From CBDCNH01 sp965219015 (lineage in GTDB: Bacteria > Pseudomonadota > Alphaproteobacteria > Rhodobacterales > Rhodobacteraceae): a stretch of 64,000 bases of DNA. This document shows, piece after piece, positions 7,738 through 17,414 of this stretch. The position numbers and the translations under genes are program-made. The stretch is from positions 310,001 to 374,000 of the forward strand of contig CBDCNH010000011.1 in assembly GCA_965219015.1 (NCBI GenBank). Reading direction: 5' to 3'. Each line of letters begins with the position of its first letter. Positions within the stretch are counted from its first letter, which is position 1. The notes below the pieces were generated by a model. That model was not told the DNA's origin. It saw only the letters and a list, made by a program, of their open reading frames with translations, and did no database searches.

Positions 7738-8879
7738 CCGAGCCGCGCCAGCACCGACCGCGCGGCGCGCAGGCCCGGCGCCTCGCCACCCTCCCCGAGC
7801 CGCGCCATCGTCAGCGCCATCGCCGAAGTCTGCGCCGCGCGCGCGGGACCGTCCGGCATGAGCGCCAGCACGGCGTCCGCCAGCGGCGCGGGGCGGAACG
7901 CGGCGCCGAGGAACTCCGGCACCGCGCGCGTCTCCGACACGAGGTTCACGAGCGTCACCGTCCGGGTCCGCAGCATCCGCCCGATGACGAGGCGCGAGAG
8001 CCAGGCGAGGTCGTATCCGATCACCATCGGCACGCGTGCGGCGGCAAGGTCGAGCGAGACGGTGCCGGAGGCGGCGAGCGCCACGGTCCCGGAGGCGAAC
8101 GCGGCGGGGCGGTCGGCGCGGTCCTCGACGACGACGGGCGCTCCAGGCCAGCCGGCGGCGAGCGCGCGGACGGCGGGCGCGACCGCGGCGACGGTCGGCA
8201 GCACCACGCGCAGGTCCGGGCGGGCGGCGTGCATCCGGGCGAGTGCCGCGCCGAAGACCGGTCCGAGCCGCCTCACCTCGCCCGCACGCGACCCCGGCAG
8301 CACGAGGAGCACGGGCGCGGCCTCCGCAATCCCGTGGCGCGCCCTGAAAGCGGCAGTCTCGGCGGGCGTCGCGCGGGGTGCGGCGGCGATGGGATGCCCG
8401 ACGAAGTCGGCGGTCATGCCCGCGGCGGCCATGTAGGGCGGCTCGAACGGCAGGAGGCAGAGCACATGATCGACGTGGCGCGCCATCCGGTCCGCCCGGC
8501 CCGGACGCCAGGCCCAGACGCTCGGCGCGACGTAATGGATCGTCGGGATCGCCGGGTCGGCGCGGCGGACGCGCGCGGCGACGCGGAGGCCGAAATCCGG
8601 GCTGTCGATGGTGACGAGCGCGTCCGGCGGAGCGGAGAGCACCGCGTTCGCGGTCTCGATCATGCGGCGGCGGAGCGCGGGGTAGCGCGGGATCACCTCG
8701 GCGAGGCCCATGACGCTCAGCTCTGCCATCGGGAAGCGGCTCGCGAGGCCCTCCGCCGCCATCATCGGCCCGCCCACGCCGTCGAAGCGCACGCCGGGCG
8801 CGAGCGTCCGCAGCCCGGCCATCAGCGCGGCCCCGAGCGCGTCGCCGGAGGGCTCGCCCGCGACGAGAAAGAGCCTCAT
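7683..8879 (-). CDS. lpxB: Lipid-A-disaccharide synthase LpxB
   Basis: It joins UDP-2,3-diacylglucosamine and lipid X into the lipid A disaccharide at the inner membrane. Family motifs: VAGEPSGDALGA at the N-terminus, DSPDFGLRVA, HYVAPSVWAWRPGR, VLPGSRAGEVRRL and the C-terminal ASGTVSLDLA. It is 398 residues, slightly long because of a Pro/Ser-rich tail that runs into the end of mnmA on the other strand. The ATG at 8879 overlaps the lpxI stop (ATGA). It is the last gene of the pyrH-to-lpxB operon. Confidence 0.95.
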   Translation of the reverse strand: MRLFLVAGEPSGDALGAALMAGLRTLAPGVRFDGVGGPMMAAEGLASRFPMAELSVMGLAEVIPRYPALRRRMIETANAVLSAPPDALVTIDSPDFGLRVAARVRRADPAIPTIHYVAPSVWAWRPGRADRMARHVDHVLCLLPFEPPYMAAAGMTADFVGHPIAAAPRATPAETAAFRARHGIAEAAPVLLVLPGSRAGEVRRLGPVFGAALARMHAARPDLRVVLPTVAAVAPAVRALAAGWPGAPVVVEDRADRPAAFASGTVALAASGTVSLDLAAARVPMVIGYDLAWLSRLVIGRMLRTRTVTLVNLVSETRAVPEFLGAAFRPAPLADAVLALMPDGPARAAQTSAMALTMARLGEGGEAPGLRAARSVLARLGQPRATQPPPSTRLPSGA

Positions 8880-9685
8880 CCGGGCGCGCGCGCCCAGAGG
8901 AACAGCCCCGCCGCGTCGGTGGCCTCGACGCAGGCGACGGGGTCGAGGAGGAGCGTGCTCCCGGCCTCGAAGGCGATCCCCGCGAGACCGGCCGCGGCGG
9001 CGCCCGCGACGGTGGCGGGGCCGACGGTGGGCAGGTCGATGCGCCGGTCCTGCCCGGCCTTCGGCGCCTTCAGGAGCACGCCGCGCGCGCCGCCGGGATC
9101 GGGCTTGAACCCGCCCGCGACGGCCGCCACCCACGCCAGCATCGCGTCGGTCCCGGGGAGCGTCTCGACGGCGAGGCACTGGCCCTGCGCCACCACCGCC
9201 CCCTGCCCTACGTCTGCGGACCCGAGGGCCGCGAGCACGGCGGACGCGCGCGCCGCGTCGCGCCGGTCGGCGTCGGAGGGGGCGTGCGCGCCGAGCACGC
9301 CCGCGCCCGGCACGAAATCCGGCGCGATGTCATGCGGACCGATGACGGCGAAGCCCGCCTCCTCGAAGAACGCGATCACCTCGCGGAGCGCCGCATCGTC
9401 GCCCGCCTCGCGCGCCGCGAGGAGGCGCGGCACCAGGACCGCCGTGCGCGCGTCGAACAGCTCGGCCTCGAAGCGCGGGCGGCGGACGGCGCCCGCGAAG
9501 ACCACGCGGGCGACGCCGAGGTCGTGCAGACGGTCGAGGAACGGCACCAGCCGCTCGAGCCGCCAGGCGATCTCGCCCGGACCAGCGCCTTCGAGCCGCG
9601 CGATCACCGGGTCGACGAGCCGCGTCGCGAGCAGGCCCGGCAACGGCCCGGCGCCCGCGACGATGGCGGTGCGCGCGGGCGTCAT
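8876..9685 (-). CDS. lpxI: UDP-2,3-diacylglucosamine pyrophosphatase LpxI
   Basis: It hydrolyses UDP-2,3-diacylglucosamine to lipid X and UMP; it replaces LpxH in most Alphaproteobacteria. The 269-residue protein starts MTPARTAIVAGAGPLPG and shows the LpxI (former DUF1009) features: GPHDIAPDFVPGAGVLG, LPGTDAMLAWVAA, LLKAPKAGQDRRIDLPTVGP and AFEAGSTLLLD. The ATG at 9685 overlaps the lpxA stop, and its stop overlaps the lpxB start, so lpxA-lpxI-lpxB are translationally coupled. Confidence 0.94.
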   Translation of the reverse strand: MTPARTAIVAGAGPLPGLLATRLVDPVIARLEGAGPGEIAWRLERLVPFLDRLHDLGVARVVFAGAVRRPRFEAELFDARTAVLVPRLLAAREAGDDAALREVIAFFEEAGFAVIGPHDIAPDFVPGAGVLGAHAPSDADRRDAARASAVLAALGSADVGQGAVVAQGQCLAVETLPGTDAMLAWVAAVAGGFKPDPGGARGVLLKAPKAGQDRRIDLPTVGPATVAGAAAAGLAGIAFEAGSTLLLDPVACVEATDAAGLFLWARAPG

Positions 9686-10476
9686 GCGGGCGTCAGGAAC
9701 GAGCGGTCGCTGTCGGCGAGGATGAAGTCCGTTACCTCGCGGACGAGCGCGCTGTCGGTGGCGGCCCCGATCCGCCGCGCGCGATCGAGGAAGGCGCCCT
9801 CGCCGCCCGCAAGATCGCCCCACGCCGCGCGGAGCGCCGCGATGTCGGCGCGCGAGGTGCCGCGGCGCTTCAGCCCCACGAGGTTCAGCCCGTCGAGCAC
9901 GCCCCTCGGCCCCTGCACGAGCCCGTGCGGGATCACGTCATGCGTCACCATCGTCACCGCGCCGATGATCGCGCCGCGGCCGATCCGCACCCACTGGTGG
10001 ACGCCCGAGAGACCGCCCACGATCACGTCGTCGCCGAGCCGGCAGTGCCCCGCAAGCGCCACCTGGTTGGCGAGCACCACGCGGTCGCCGACGGTCGCGT
10101 CGTGGCCGACATGCGCGCCCGTCATGATGAGGCAGTCGGCGCCCACGCGCGTGACGCCGCCGCCGCCCGCGGTGCCGGTGTTGAGCGTCGCGCCCTCGCG
10201 GATGCGCGTGCGCGGGCCAACGACGAGGCGGGTGCGCTCGCCGCGGTACTTCAGATCCTGCGGCACCTCGCCGACGCAGGCGAAGGGAAACACGGTGACG
10301 CCGGCCCCGAGCTCGGTCCAGCCGGTGACGACGGCGTGGCTGCGGACCTCGCAGCCCTCCCCGAGCGTCACCTCGGGGCCGATCACGGCGAACGGGCCGA
10401 CGACGCAGCCCGCGCCAACCGTTGCGGCGGGATCGACCGCCGCGCGCGGGTCGATCCGCGCGACGGCGGCTGTCAC
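9682..10476 (-). CDS. lpxA: UDP-N-acetylglucosamine acyltransferase LpxA
   Basis: First step of lipid A synthesis, acylating UDP-GlcNAc with a 3-hydroxyacyl-ACP. It is a left-handed beta-helix of hexapeptide repeats (IDPRAAVDPAATVG onward), with the family segment QDLKYRGERTRL, the active-site region MTGAHVGHDATVGD and the C-terminal LVGLKRRG. The start is GTG 10476, 10 bases after the fabZ stop; the preceding ATG at 10490 is in frame but meets a stop after five codons. 264 residues, normal for LpxA. Confidence 0.93.
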   Translation of the reverse strand: MTAAVARIDPRAAVDPAATVGAGCVVGPFAVIGPEVTLGEGCEVRSHAVVTGWTELGAGVTVFPFACVGEVPQDLKYRGERTRLVVGPRTRIREGATLNTGTAGGGGVTRVGADCLIMTGAHVGHDATVGDRVVLANQVALAGHCRLGDDVIVGGLSGVHQWVRIGRGAIIGAVTMVTHDVIPHGLVQGPRGVLDGLNLVGLKRRGTSRADIAALRAAWGDLAGGEGAFLDRARRIGAATDSALVREVTDFILADSDRSFLTPA

Positions 10477-10486
10477 GGGGTGGCCG

Positions 10487-10987
10487 TCATGATGCCGTCG
10501 GCAGGTCGATCGCGGCGGTGAAGACCGCCTCGGCGGCGGTCTCGCCCCCGACCCGTGCGGTGCCCTCGAACTTCCAGATCCGGCTGCCGCCGCGCAGCAC
10601 GCGGACGTGAAGCTCGAGCACGTCTCCGGGGACCACCTTGCGGCGGAACTTCGCGCCGTCGACGGACATGAAATAGACCAGCGGCTCGCGGTCCACGAGG
10701 TCGAGCGTGACGCCGACGAGCACCGCCGAGGTCTGCGCCATCGCCTCGATGATGAGCACGCCCGGCATGATCGGCATGACGGGGAAATGGCCTTCGAAAT
10801 GCGGCTCGTTGGCGGTGACGTTCTTGATGCCGACGGCGCTCTCGCCCGGCATGATGTCACGCACGCGGTCGACGAGCAGGAACGGGTAGCGGTGCGGCAC
10901 GATGCGCTTGATGAGCGCGAGATCGGCGGCGGTCGCGGGATGGGGCACCGGCTTCGCGCGGGCGGCCGGATGCGTGGCCTCGGTCAT
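10487..10987 (-). CDS. fabZ: 3-hydroxyacyl-ACP dehydratase FabZ
   Basis: It dehydrates 3-hydroxyacyl-ACP in fatty acid elongation and competes with LpxA for substrate, which explains its place in the lipid A operon. Key segments: LIKRIVPHRYPFLLVDRV with the catalytic His, NEPHFEGHFPVMPIMPGVLIIE with the catalytic Glu helix, and KFRRKVVPGD. The start at ATG 10987 (MTEATHPA) follows a good GAAGGAGA site; the longer frame to 11041 lacks support. 166 residues. Confidence 0.95.
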   Translation of the reverse strand: MTEATHPAARAKPVPHPATAADLALIKRIVPHRYPFLLVDRVRDIMPGESAVGIKNVTANEPHFEGHFPVMPIMPGVLIIEAMAQTSAVLVGVTLDLVDREPLVYFMSVDGAKFRRKVVPGDVLELHVRVLRGGSRIWKFEGTARVGGETAAEAVFTAAIDLPTAS

Positions 10988-11050
10988 GCGGTCTCCTTCG
11001 CGGCGCCGGGCCTGACTAGCAAGCGCGCCCTGCCCTGACAACCCGGAGGC

Positions 11051-11599
11051 TCACGGCTGCGCCGGCACGCCGTCGCCGAGATCGGCGTCGATGCGCGCGA
11101 TCGCCTCGTCGGTGATGTCGATGGCGTCGGTCGCGAGGAACACCGCGCGGTTGTCGAGGATCACCGCGGCGCCCCGCTCGCGCACCAGCGCGCCGAGGAT
11201 CGGCAGGGCGGTCGCGAAGAAGCGCTGCCGCTCCTCGTCGCCGCGGGTCTCGATGGCGCGGGCCTTGGCCTTCTGGGCGCGCCGGATCTCCGTCACCTTG
11301 GCGTCGAAAGCATCGGCGAGGGGGCGGAACGTGCCGGGAGGCGTGGTCTTCCGCGTGTCGGCGAGCTTCGCCTCCTCGGCGGCGAGGTCGCCCTCGATGT
11401 GGCGGTTCTCGGTCGCCAGATCGCGCGACGCGGTCTCGATGTCGCCGCCGACGCGCTGGCCGAAGCGGGACTGCGCGAAGAGCCGGTCCTGGTCGATCGT
11501 CAGCACGGCGGACGCCGGCGTTTCGGGAACCGCGGCCAGCGGCTGCGCGGCGAGCGGCCCGCCGAGCAAGACGAGCGCCGCCGCCAGCCGCCAGCGCAT
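11051..11599 (-). CDS. OmpH/Skp family periplasmic chaperone
   Basis: A 182-residue exported protein that should hold unfolded outer-membrane proteins for BamA. A signal peptide is clear (MRWRLAAALVLLGGPLAAQ). A beta strand with LTIDQDRLFAQSRFGQRV follows, then a long charged helical region (about residues 55-130, rich in A, E, K, R), the Skp tentacle, and the closing strand GAAVILDNRAVFLATDAIDIT. The start overlaps the bamA stop by one base (TGATG). It sits between bamA and fabZ, the usual place, except that lpxD is missing from this spot. Confidence 0.9.
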   Translation of the reverse strand: MRWRLAAALVLLGGPLAAQPLAAVPETPASAVLTIDQDRLFAQSRFGQRVGGDIETASRDLATENRHIEGDLAAEEAKLADTRKTTPPGTFRPLADAFDAKVTEIRRAQKAKARAIETRGDEERQRFFATALPILGALVRERGAAVILDNRAVFLATDAIDITDEAIARIDADLGDGVPAQP

Positions 11600-13926
11600 C
11601 AGAACCGCGACGAGATCGTCAGGTCGAAGGCGCGCGTCTCGTCGTAGTCCTGCTTCACCAGCGCCTTGGAGAAGTTGAAGCGCAAGGGGCCGATCGGCGT
11701 CGTCCAGAACACCGAGACCCCGATGGACGAGCGCAGATGGAAGCTGTCGTCGACCGTGTTGCTGCCGGTCAGCCCGCCGGCCGTATCGTCGAGCGACCAG
11801 ACCGAGCCCGCATCGAGAAAGAGGCCGCCCGACACGCCGTATTCCTCGGGGATGCCGATCGGGAACTCCGACTCGAGCCGCAGGACGGCGTAGTAGTTGC
11901 CGCCGAGCGCGTCAGAGTTGGGCGTCGCGAGGTCGCGCGGACCGATGCCGTTGGGCTCGAAGCCGCGGATCTTGCCGTTGAGAAAGGACCTATCGGTGAT
12001 GCGGCTCACCCCGTCGGTCGCGTTGACCGCCCCGCCTTCGAGCTCGGCGCGCAGCGTCACCTCCTCCTTGCGGATTTTGGTCTCGGCGGACAGGAGCGCC
12101 GTCGTCTGCACGTAGGTCCGGTCGCCGCCGACGCCCGCGAAGTCCTGGCCGAAGCGCAGGAGCACGCCCGCGTTGGGGTTGAGCCCCGAGCGGCGCGTGT
12201 CGTAGCTGAGCGTGTAGCCGACGGCACTCGTCAGGAGCGTGCCCTCGTCGCGCTTGAGGATGATCGACGAATTGAAATCGACGCTGCTCAGCGTGTCGTT
12301 GGCGATGCGGTAGCGCAGCTCGAGCCGGCTCAGGGCGCTGATCGGGAACTCGATCGAGGGCGTCACGCCGACGGTCTTGGTGTCGTAGAACGAGAAGTTG
12401 CTGCGCTGCGTCGTATAGAAGGCCGAGAACCGGAAGCGCAGGTCGCGGTCGAGGAACGCGGGCTCGACGAAGGTGACGGAGGAGGTGCCGCTGTCGCGCG
12501 TGGTGTTGAGCGAGACGGCGAGGTACTGGCCGCGGCCGAGGAAGTTCTGCTCCGCGAAGCCGATCTGGAAGCCGACGCCCTGGCTCACGCCGTAGCTGAC
12601 GCCGAAGGTGAGCGAGCCCGTCGGCTGCTCCTCGACGTTGACGTTGACGATGGCCTGGTCGGGGCTGGTGCCCTCCTGCGTCGTGACCGAGCTGTCCTTG
12701 AAGAAGCCGAGCGCCTTGATCCGCTCCGCGGCGGCGCGGATCTCGCGGGGGTTGAAGGGATCGCCCTCGACTGTGCGGAACTGGCGCCGGATCACGCGGT
12801 CGAGCGTCGTGGAGTTGCCCTCGATGTCGATGCGCTCGACGAACACGCGCGGGCCGCGGGTGATCGCGAAGGCGACGTCGAGCGTCTGGCTCTGCGGGTT
12901 GCGGGTGATGCGCGGCTCGACGCGGGCGAAGGTGATGCCCTTCTGCCCCGCCAGCGTCTCCAGCCGCGCGATCGTGTTCTCGATGGCGACGGGCGAGTAG
13001 GTGGCACCGGGGCGGACGCGGATCGCGCGCTGGAAGTCGGCGGCGTCGACGCCCGGATATTCGCTGACCGCCCGGACGCTGTTGAACGTGTAGCGCAGGC
13101 CCTCGCGGATCGTGAAGGTGATGAAGAACGCGTTCCTCTCGCGCGAGACCTGCGTGTTGGCCGAGAGCACCTGCATGTCGATGAAGCCGCGCGACTGGTA
13201 GAAGTCGGTCAGCGCGCGCTCGTCGAAGGCGACGCGGCCGGGGTCGAACGTGTCGCGCTGGATGAACGTCCGCAGGAGCCCCGCCTGCTTGGTCGTGAGC
13301 ACGCTGCGGAGCCGGCGCTCGGAGAACGAGCGGTTGCCGACGAACGAGAGCCGCTCCACCTCCACGACGCGGCCTTCGCGGATCTCGAACACGAGATCGA
13401 TGCGGTTGCCCTGCCGCTCGATGATCTTCGGGGTGACGCTCGCGACGAAGCGTCCGGCGCCCGCGTAGGCTTCGCTGATCGCGGTGGCGTCCGCCTCGGC
13501 CTGCGCCGCCGAGTAGACCCGCCGCGCCTCGGATTTGACGATGCCCTGCAGCACCTCGTCCTTCAGCCGGCGATTGCCCTGGAACGCGATCTCGTTGATC
13601 GTCGGGTTCTCGCGAACCTGGATGACGAGCGTGCTTCCCTGCGGCACCGCCTCGACGGTCATGAAGAGCCCCGACGCACGGACCCGCTGCACCGCGTCGT
13701 TGACATCCGCCGCGGTGAGCGTCTCGCCGCGGCGGATGCCGGCGAACGAGAGCACCGTGCCCGCGTCGACGTTCTGGTTGCCGGTGACGCGGACGGTGCT
13801 GAAGCTGAAGGTCTGCGCGGCGGCGGGCAGCGCCAGGACGGCGAGGAGGGCGAGGATCCGGAGGAAGATGCGGGCATACGCCCGTGGCGGGACCACGCGG
13901 GCCGCCCGATTGCCGTCATGCTGCAT
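11599..13926 (-). CDS. bamA: Outer membrane assembly factor BamA
   Basis: The core of the BAM complex, inserting beta-barrel proteins. A 775-residue protein: a signal peptide (ILALLAVLALPAAAQ), five POTRA domains (about residues 30-400) and a C-terminal 16-strand barrel ending in TISSRF with the C-terminal Phe. The barrel lid motif is seen as VRGF-like IRGFEPNGIGPRD. The start is taken at ATG 13926 (MQHDGNRAAR); the in-frame codons up to 13989 give no signal-like sequence. Cotranscribed with rseP upstream and skp downstream. Confidence 0.96.
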   Translation of the reverse strand: MQHDGNRAARVVPPRAYARIFLRILALLAVLALPAAAQTFSFSTVRVTGNQNVDAGTVLSFAGIRRGETLTAADVNDAVQRVRASGLFMTVEAVPQGSTLVIQVRENPTINEIAFQGNRRLKDEVLQGIVKSEARRVYSAAQAEADATAISEAYAGAGRFVASVTPKIIERQGNRIDLVFEIREGRVVEVERLSFVGNRSFSERRLRSVLTTKQAGLLRTFIQRDTFDPGRVAFDERALTDFYQSRGFIDMQVLSANTQVSRERNAFFITFTIREGLRYTFNSVRAVSEYPGVDAADFQRAIRVRPGATYSPVAIENTIARLETLAGQKGITFARVEPRITRNPQSQTLDVAFAITRGPRVFVERIDIEGNSTTLDRVIRRQFRTVEGDPFNPREIRAAAERIKALGFFKDSSVTTQEGTSPDQAIVNVNVEEQPTGSLTFGVSYGVSQGVGFQIGFAEQNFLGRGQYLAVSLNTTRDSGTSSVTFVEPAFLDRDLRFRFSAFYTTQRSNFSFYDTKTVGVTPSIEFPISALSRLELRYRIANDTLSSVDFNSSIILKRDEGTLLTSAVGYTLSYDTRRSGLNPNAGVLLRFGQDFAGVGGDRTYVQTTALLSAETKIRKEEVTLRAELEGGAVNATDGVSRITDRSFLNGKIRGFEPNGIGPRDLATPNSDALGGNYYAVLRLESEFPIGIPEEYGVSGGLFLDAGSVWSLDDTAGGLTGSNTVDDSFHLRSSIGVSVFWTTPIGPLRFNFSKALVKQDYDETRAFDLTISSRF

Positions 13927-14013
13927 CTGGCGCCCTGCCCTCACGCGTTCTTTTGCGAAAGGGTTAGCGGCATCGGCGCGTCTTGTCAAAACTCCCCGGA
14001 GGCGTGCCGGCGG

Positions 14014-15354
14014 TCAGGGGCAGAAGAGGTCGTTGGTCAGCGCGAAGGCCATGAGCCCCAGGATGAAGGTGATCCCGGCGCCCATCAGCACCCGCAGCGC
14101 ACGGTCGCTCGGGGGCCGGCCGGACACCGCCTCGAAGGCGTGAAACACGAGGTGTCCGCCGTCGAGGACGGGGATGGGGAAGAGGTTCATCAGGCCGACG
14201 GCGGTCGACAGCGCCGCGATGAACCACACGAACGCCCCGAGGCCCTGCCGTGCGGTCGCGCCCGAGGTCTCGGCGATGCCGAGAGGGCCTGACATGTTGC
14301 AGGTGCTGATCGCGCCGGTGATCATGTGGCCGAGCCCCGAGAGGCTCGTGCGGACGATGAACCAGGTCTGCGCGACGCCGCCCGTGAGCGCCTCGACGGG
14401 GCCGGTCGCCCGCGTCTCGTGCTCGAAGAAGAGCCCGCCGCCAAGGCCGATGAGCCAGCGGCTCTCGAACGTGCCGTCGGCCGTCGGGACGTCGGTGCGG
14501 CGCGGGCTCAGCGTCACGTCGCGCGTCTCCCCGTCCTCCCAGACCGTGAGCGCCATCGGCCTGCCGTCGGCGGCGGCGGTCGCGTCCTGCAGCTCCCTGA
14601 AGGCGTAGATGTCGCGGCCGTCGATGGCGGTGATCACGTCGCCGGCCCGCAGCCCGGCGGCATCGGCGGCCGAGAGCGGCTGCACCGACTGCGCCAGCGG
14701 CGGCTGCGGATAGGGGCCGTCCAGCGTGGTCTCGGCGCCGTCGCGCTCGACCGTATAGGCGACCGACGGCGCGGGCGGGATGCCCTCGATGGCGTCGGCG
14801 AAGGCGGCGTTGTCGGGGGTCGGCGTCCCCGCGACGGCGGTGATGCGGTCGCCGGGGCGCAGAGCGGTCTCGACGCCGGGAAGCGGCACCAGCGTCCCGA
14901 TCACCGGCCGGTCGATGGCGGTGCCCGAGACCATGAAGTAGCCCGCGAAGATCGCCGTCGCGAGGACGAAGTTGAAGGCCGGCCCCGCCGCGACGGTGAG
15001 CGCGCGCGCCCAGAGGGGTGCGCCCAGCATGGTGTGCCGCCGCTCCGTTTCGGGAAGCGCCGCGAAGGCCGTGGCGTCGGGCGTCACGCTCGCGGCGTCG
15101 GCGTCGCCGCGGAACTTCACGTAGCCGCCGAACGGCAGCGCCGCGATCTGCCAGCGGGTGCCGCGCCGGTCGGTCCAGGCGGCGATGCGCGGGCCGAAGC
15201 CGAGCGAGAACACGTCCGCGTGGATGCCGGTCCAGCGCCCGACGATGTAGTGGCCGTACTCATGCACCGCGACGATCACCGACAGCGCCACGACGAAGGC
15301 CACGACGGTCTGCGCGAGGCCGCCTGCCGAGGGGATCAGGCTCAGGATGTCCAC
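14014..15354 (-). CDS. rseP: RIP metalloprotease RseP (site-2 protease)
   Basis: An inner-membrane zinc protease that cleaves anti-sigma factors and signal peptide remnants. The zinc site HEYGH is at residues 31-35 in the first membrane helix, and the third ligand is in NLFPIPVLDGGH near the C-terminus. Between them are PDZ domains (PLSAADAAGLRAGDVITAIDG) and the GPAFNF segment. The start is GTG 15354 (VDILSLIPSAGG), 7 bases after the dxr stop; the longer frame to 15438 is antisense-like. 446 residues. Confidence 0.94.
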   Translation of the reverse strand: MDILSLIPSAGGLAQTVVAFVVALSVIVAVHEYGHYIVGRWTGIHADVFSLGFGPRIAAWTDRRGTRWQIAALPFGGYVKFRGDADAASVTPDATAFAALPETERRHTMLGAPLWARALTVAAGPAFNFVLATAIFAGYFMVSGTAIDRPVIGTLVPLPGVETALRPGDRITAVAGTPTPDNAAFADAIEGIPPAPSVAYTVERDGAETTLDGPYPQPPLAQSVQPLSAADAAGLRAGDVITAIDGRDIYAFRELQDATAAADGRPMALTVWEDGETRDVTLSPRRTDVPTADGTFESRWLIGLGGGLFFEHETRATGPVEALTGGVAQTWFIVRTSLSGLGHMITGAISTCNMSGPLGIAETSGATARQGLGAFVWFIAALSTAVGLMNLFPIPVLDGGHLVFHAFEAVSGRPPSDRALRVLMGAGITFILGLMAFALTNDLFCP

Positions 15355-15361
15355 GTCTCGC

Positions 15362-16516
15362 CTACTCCGCCGCCTCTGCCGCCCGCACCCGGGCGAGATG
15401 GTCCGCGGCGAGGACCGTATCAAGATCGGACGGGGCATTTGTGAGGCCGTCGCCTGCGGCCATGCGCGCGAGCGTCGCCTCGACGACCTCCGCCATGCGG
15501 AGAAACCCGATCCGCCCCGCGAGGAAGCGGTCGAGCGCCACCTCCTTGGCCGCGTTGAACGCAGCGCCCGCGAGCCCTCCCGTCGCCATCACCTCGCGCG
15601 CGAGCCGGAGTGCCGGATAGCGCGCGGGGTCGGGCGCGCGAAAGGTGAGCGACCCGAGCGCCGCGAGGTCGAGCCGCGCGACGGGCAGGTGCCGCCGCTC
15701 GGGCCAGTGGAGCGCGTAGCCGATCGCGTGGCGCATGTCGGGGGCGCCCATGTGCGCCATCATCGCGCCGTCGCGGAAGCCGACGAGCGCGTGGACGATG
15801 GATTGCGGATGGACCACGACCTCGATCGCCTCGGGCGCCACGCCGAAGAACTCGCGCGTCTCGATCATCTCGAGCGCCTTGTTGAAGAGCGACGCACTGT
15901 CGATGGTGATGCGCTGCCCCATCGCCCAGTTCGGGTGCGACGAGGCCTCCGCGACGGTGGCGGCGGCGAGGCGCTCGGCGGGCCAGTCGCGGAACGCGCC
16001 GCCCGAGGCGGTGATGACGATGCGCTCGACCGCCGCCATGTCCTCGCCGGCGAGCGCCTGGAAGATCGCCGAGTGCTCGCTGTCGACCGGCAGGATCGTG
16101 GCGCCGTGGCGCCGTGCCTCGGCCAGAAGAAGCGGCCCCGCGGCGACGAGGCTCTCCTTGTTGGCGAGCGCCAGCGTGCCGCCGTGCGCGAGTGCGGCGA
16201 AGCCGGGGCCGAGCCCCGCCGCGCCGACGATGGCCGACATGGTCCAGTCCGCCGGGCGGGATGCCGCCTCGACGAGCGCCGCCGGACCCGCCGCGGCCTC
16301 GACCCCGGAGCCCGCGAGCGCGTCGCGGAGCGGCCCGAGGAGGTCGTCGTGGCAGGTCACGGCGACCTCCGCCCGCAGCGCACGCGCCTGCGCCGCGAGA
16401 TCCGCCACGTTGCGTCCGCCGGTCAGCGCGACCACCGCCACGTCGGTGCCGGCGATGAGGCCGCAGGTGTTGGCCCCGATCGAGCCGGTGGCGCCGAGGA
16501 TGCTGATCCGCCGCAT
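15362..16516 (-). CDS. dxr: 1-deoxy-D-xylulose-5-phosphate reductoisomerase
   Basis: The first committed MEP-pathway step to isoprenoids, NADPH-dependent. The NADPH loop GATGSIGANT is at residues 8-17. The metal and substrate residues are in LPVDSEHSAIFQ (D, E), ITASGGAFRDWP and HPNWAMGQRITIDSASLFNKALEMIE. 384 residues, normal length. The start follows directly on the cdsA stop (TGAATG), so the two are coupled. Confidence 0.96.
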   Translation of the reverse strand: MRRISILGATGSIGANTCGLIAGTDVAVVALTGGRNVADLAAQARALRAEVAVTCHDDLLGPLRDALAGSGVEAAAGPAALVEAASRPADWTMSAIVGAAGLGPGFAALAHGGTLALANKESLVAAGPLLLAEARRHGATILPVDSEHSAIFQALAGEDMAAVERIVITASGGAFRDWPAERLAAATVAEASSHPNWAMGQRITIDSASLFNKALEMIETREFFGVAPEAIEVVVHPQSIVHALVGFRDGAMMAHMGAPDMRHAIGYALHWPERRHLPVARLDLAALGSLTFRAPDPARYPALRLAREVMATGGLAGAAFNAAKEVALDRFLAGRIGFLRMAEVVEATLARMAAGDGLTNAPSDLDTVLAADHLARVRAAEAAE

Positions 16517-17326
16517 TCAGGCCGCCACGCCCGGCGGGAAGGCCACCGTCTGCTCGACGACGAGGAGGAGAAGCGACGCGCCGAGCATCCCGTCGAAACG
16601 GTCCATGAGCCCGCCATGCCCCGGCAGCACGTTCGAGCTGTCCTTGACGCCGATGCGCCGCTTCATCGCGCTTTCGGCGATGTCGCCCATCTGCGCGGCC
16701 ATCGACACCGCGACCGAGATGCCGACGAGGTCCGCGCGCGCGCCGGTGGCCACCACGAAGCCTGCGCCCACCGCCGCCGAGACGACCCAGCCCGCGACGG
16801 TGCCGGACCAGGTCTTCTTCGGCGAGACCCGCGGCCAGAACTTCCGCCCGCCGATGAGCCGCCCGGCGAAGTAGCCGAACACGTCCGTCGCGATCACGAC
16901 GAGGACGAGCCAGAGCATCCAGACGAGCCCGACGGCGTCGCGCAGATGCGCGAGCCCGAAGCCCGCGAGCACCACGAGCGCGGCCGCGAGCCCGAAGAGC
17001 GCGCGGTACCGCGGCATCGCGGCGAAGCCGAGGAACGACGGCAGAAGCGCCAGCGGCAGGAGCCAGCCGGCCGCGAGGACGCCCGATGCCGCGACCGTAC
17101 CGCCGGCGAGCAGGCCGAAGCCCACGCGGCGCGGCAACCGGCGCACGCGGCTGCCGCCGGGATCGACCATGCGCGCGAGCTCCCAGACCATGCCCGCGAC
17201 GGCGAGCGCCGCAAAGGCGCGGAACCACCCCCCGCCGGCCCAGACCGCCGCTGTGCCGAGAAGCCCGAGCCCGAGCCCGGACAGCGTGCGCGGCACGAGG
17301 TCGCCGAAGCGTCCCGCACCGCTCAT
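16517..17326 (-). CDS. cdsA: Phosphatidate cytidylyltransferase CdsA
   Basis: It makes CDP-diacylglycerol for phospholipid synthesis in the inner membrane. A 269-residue protein with about seven hydrophobic helices and the CDS signature near the C-terminus: SPKKTWSGTVAGWV, then GDIAESAMKRRIGVKDSSN and LPGHGGLMDRFDG, including the metal-binding Asp residues. The start ATG 17326 (MSGAGRFGDLVPR) is preferred to the long upstream extension, which is low-complexity and basic. 88 bases separate it from uppS. Confidence 0.94.
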   Translation of the reverse strand: MSGAGRFGDLVPRTLSGLGLGLLGTAAVWAGGGWFRAFAALAVAGMVWELARMVDPGGSRVRRLPRRVGFGLLAGGTVAASGVLAAGWLLPLALLPSFLGFAAMPRYRALFGLAAALVVLAGFGLAHLRDAVGLVWMLWLVLVVIATDVFGYFAGRLIGGRKFWPRVSPKKTWSGTVAGWVVSAAVGAGFVVATGARADLVGISVAVSMAAQMGDIAESAMKRRIGVKDSSNVLPGHGGLMDRFDGMLGASLLLLVVEQTVAFPPGVAA

Positions 17327-17414
17327 CGCGCGCCGGTATCGGCCGGGCCGCACCGCGCGTCGCGCCCGCCGCGTGGGGCCGCGGGGCAAATCCTGTCGGG
17401 AGCCGCCCGGCGCC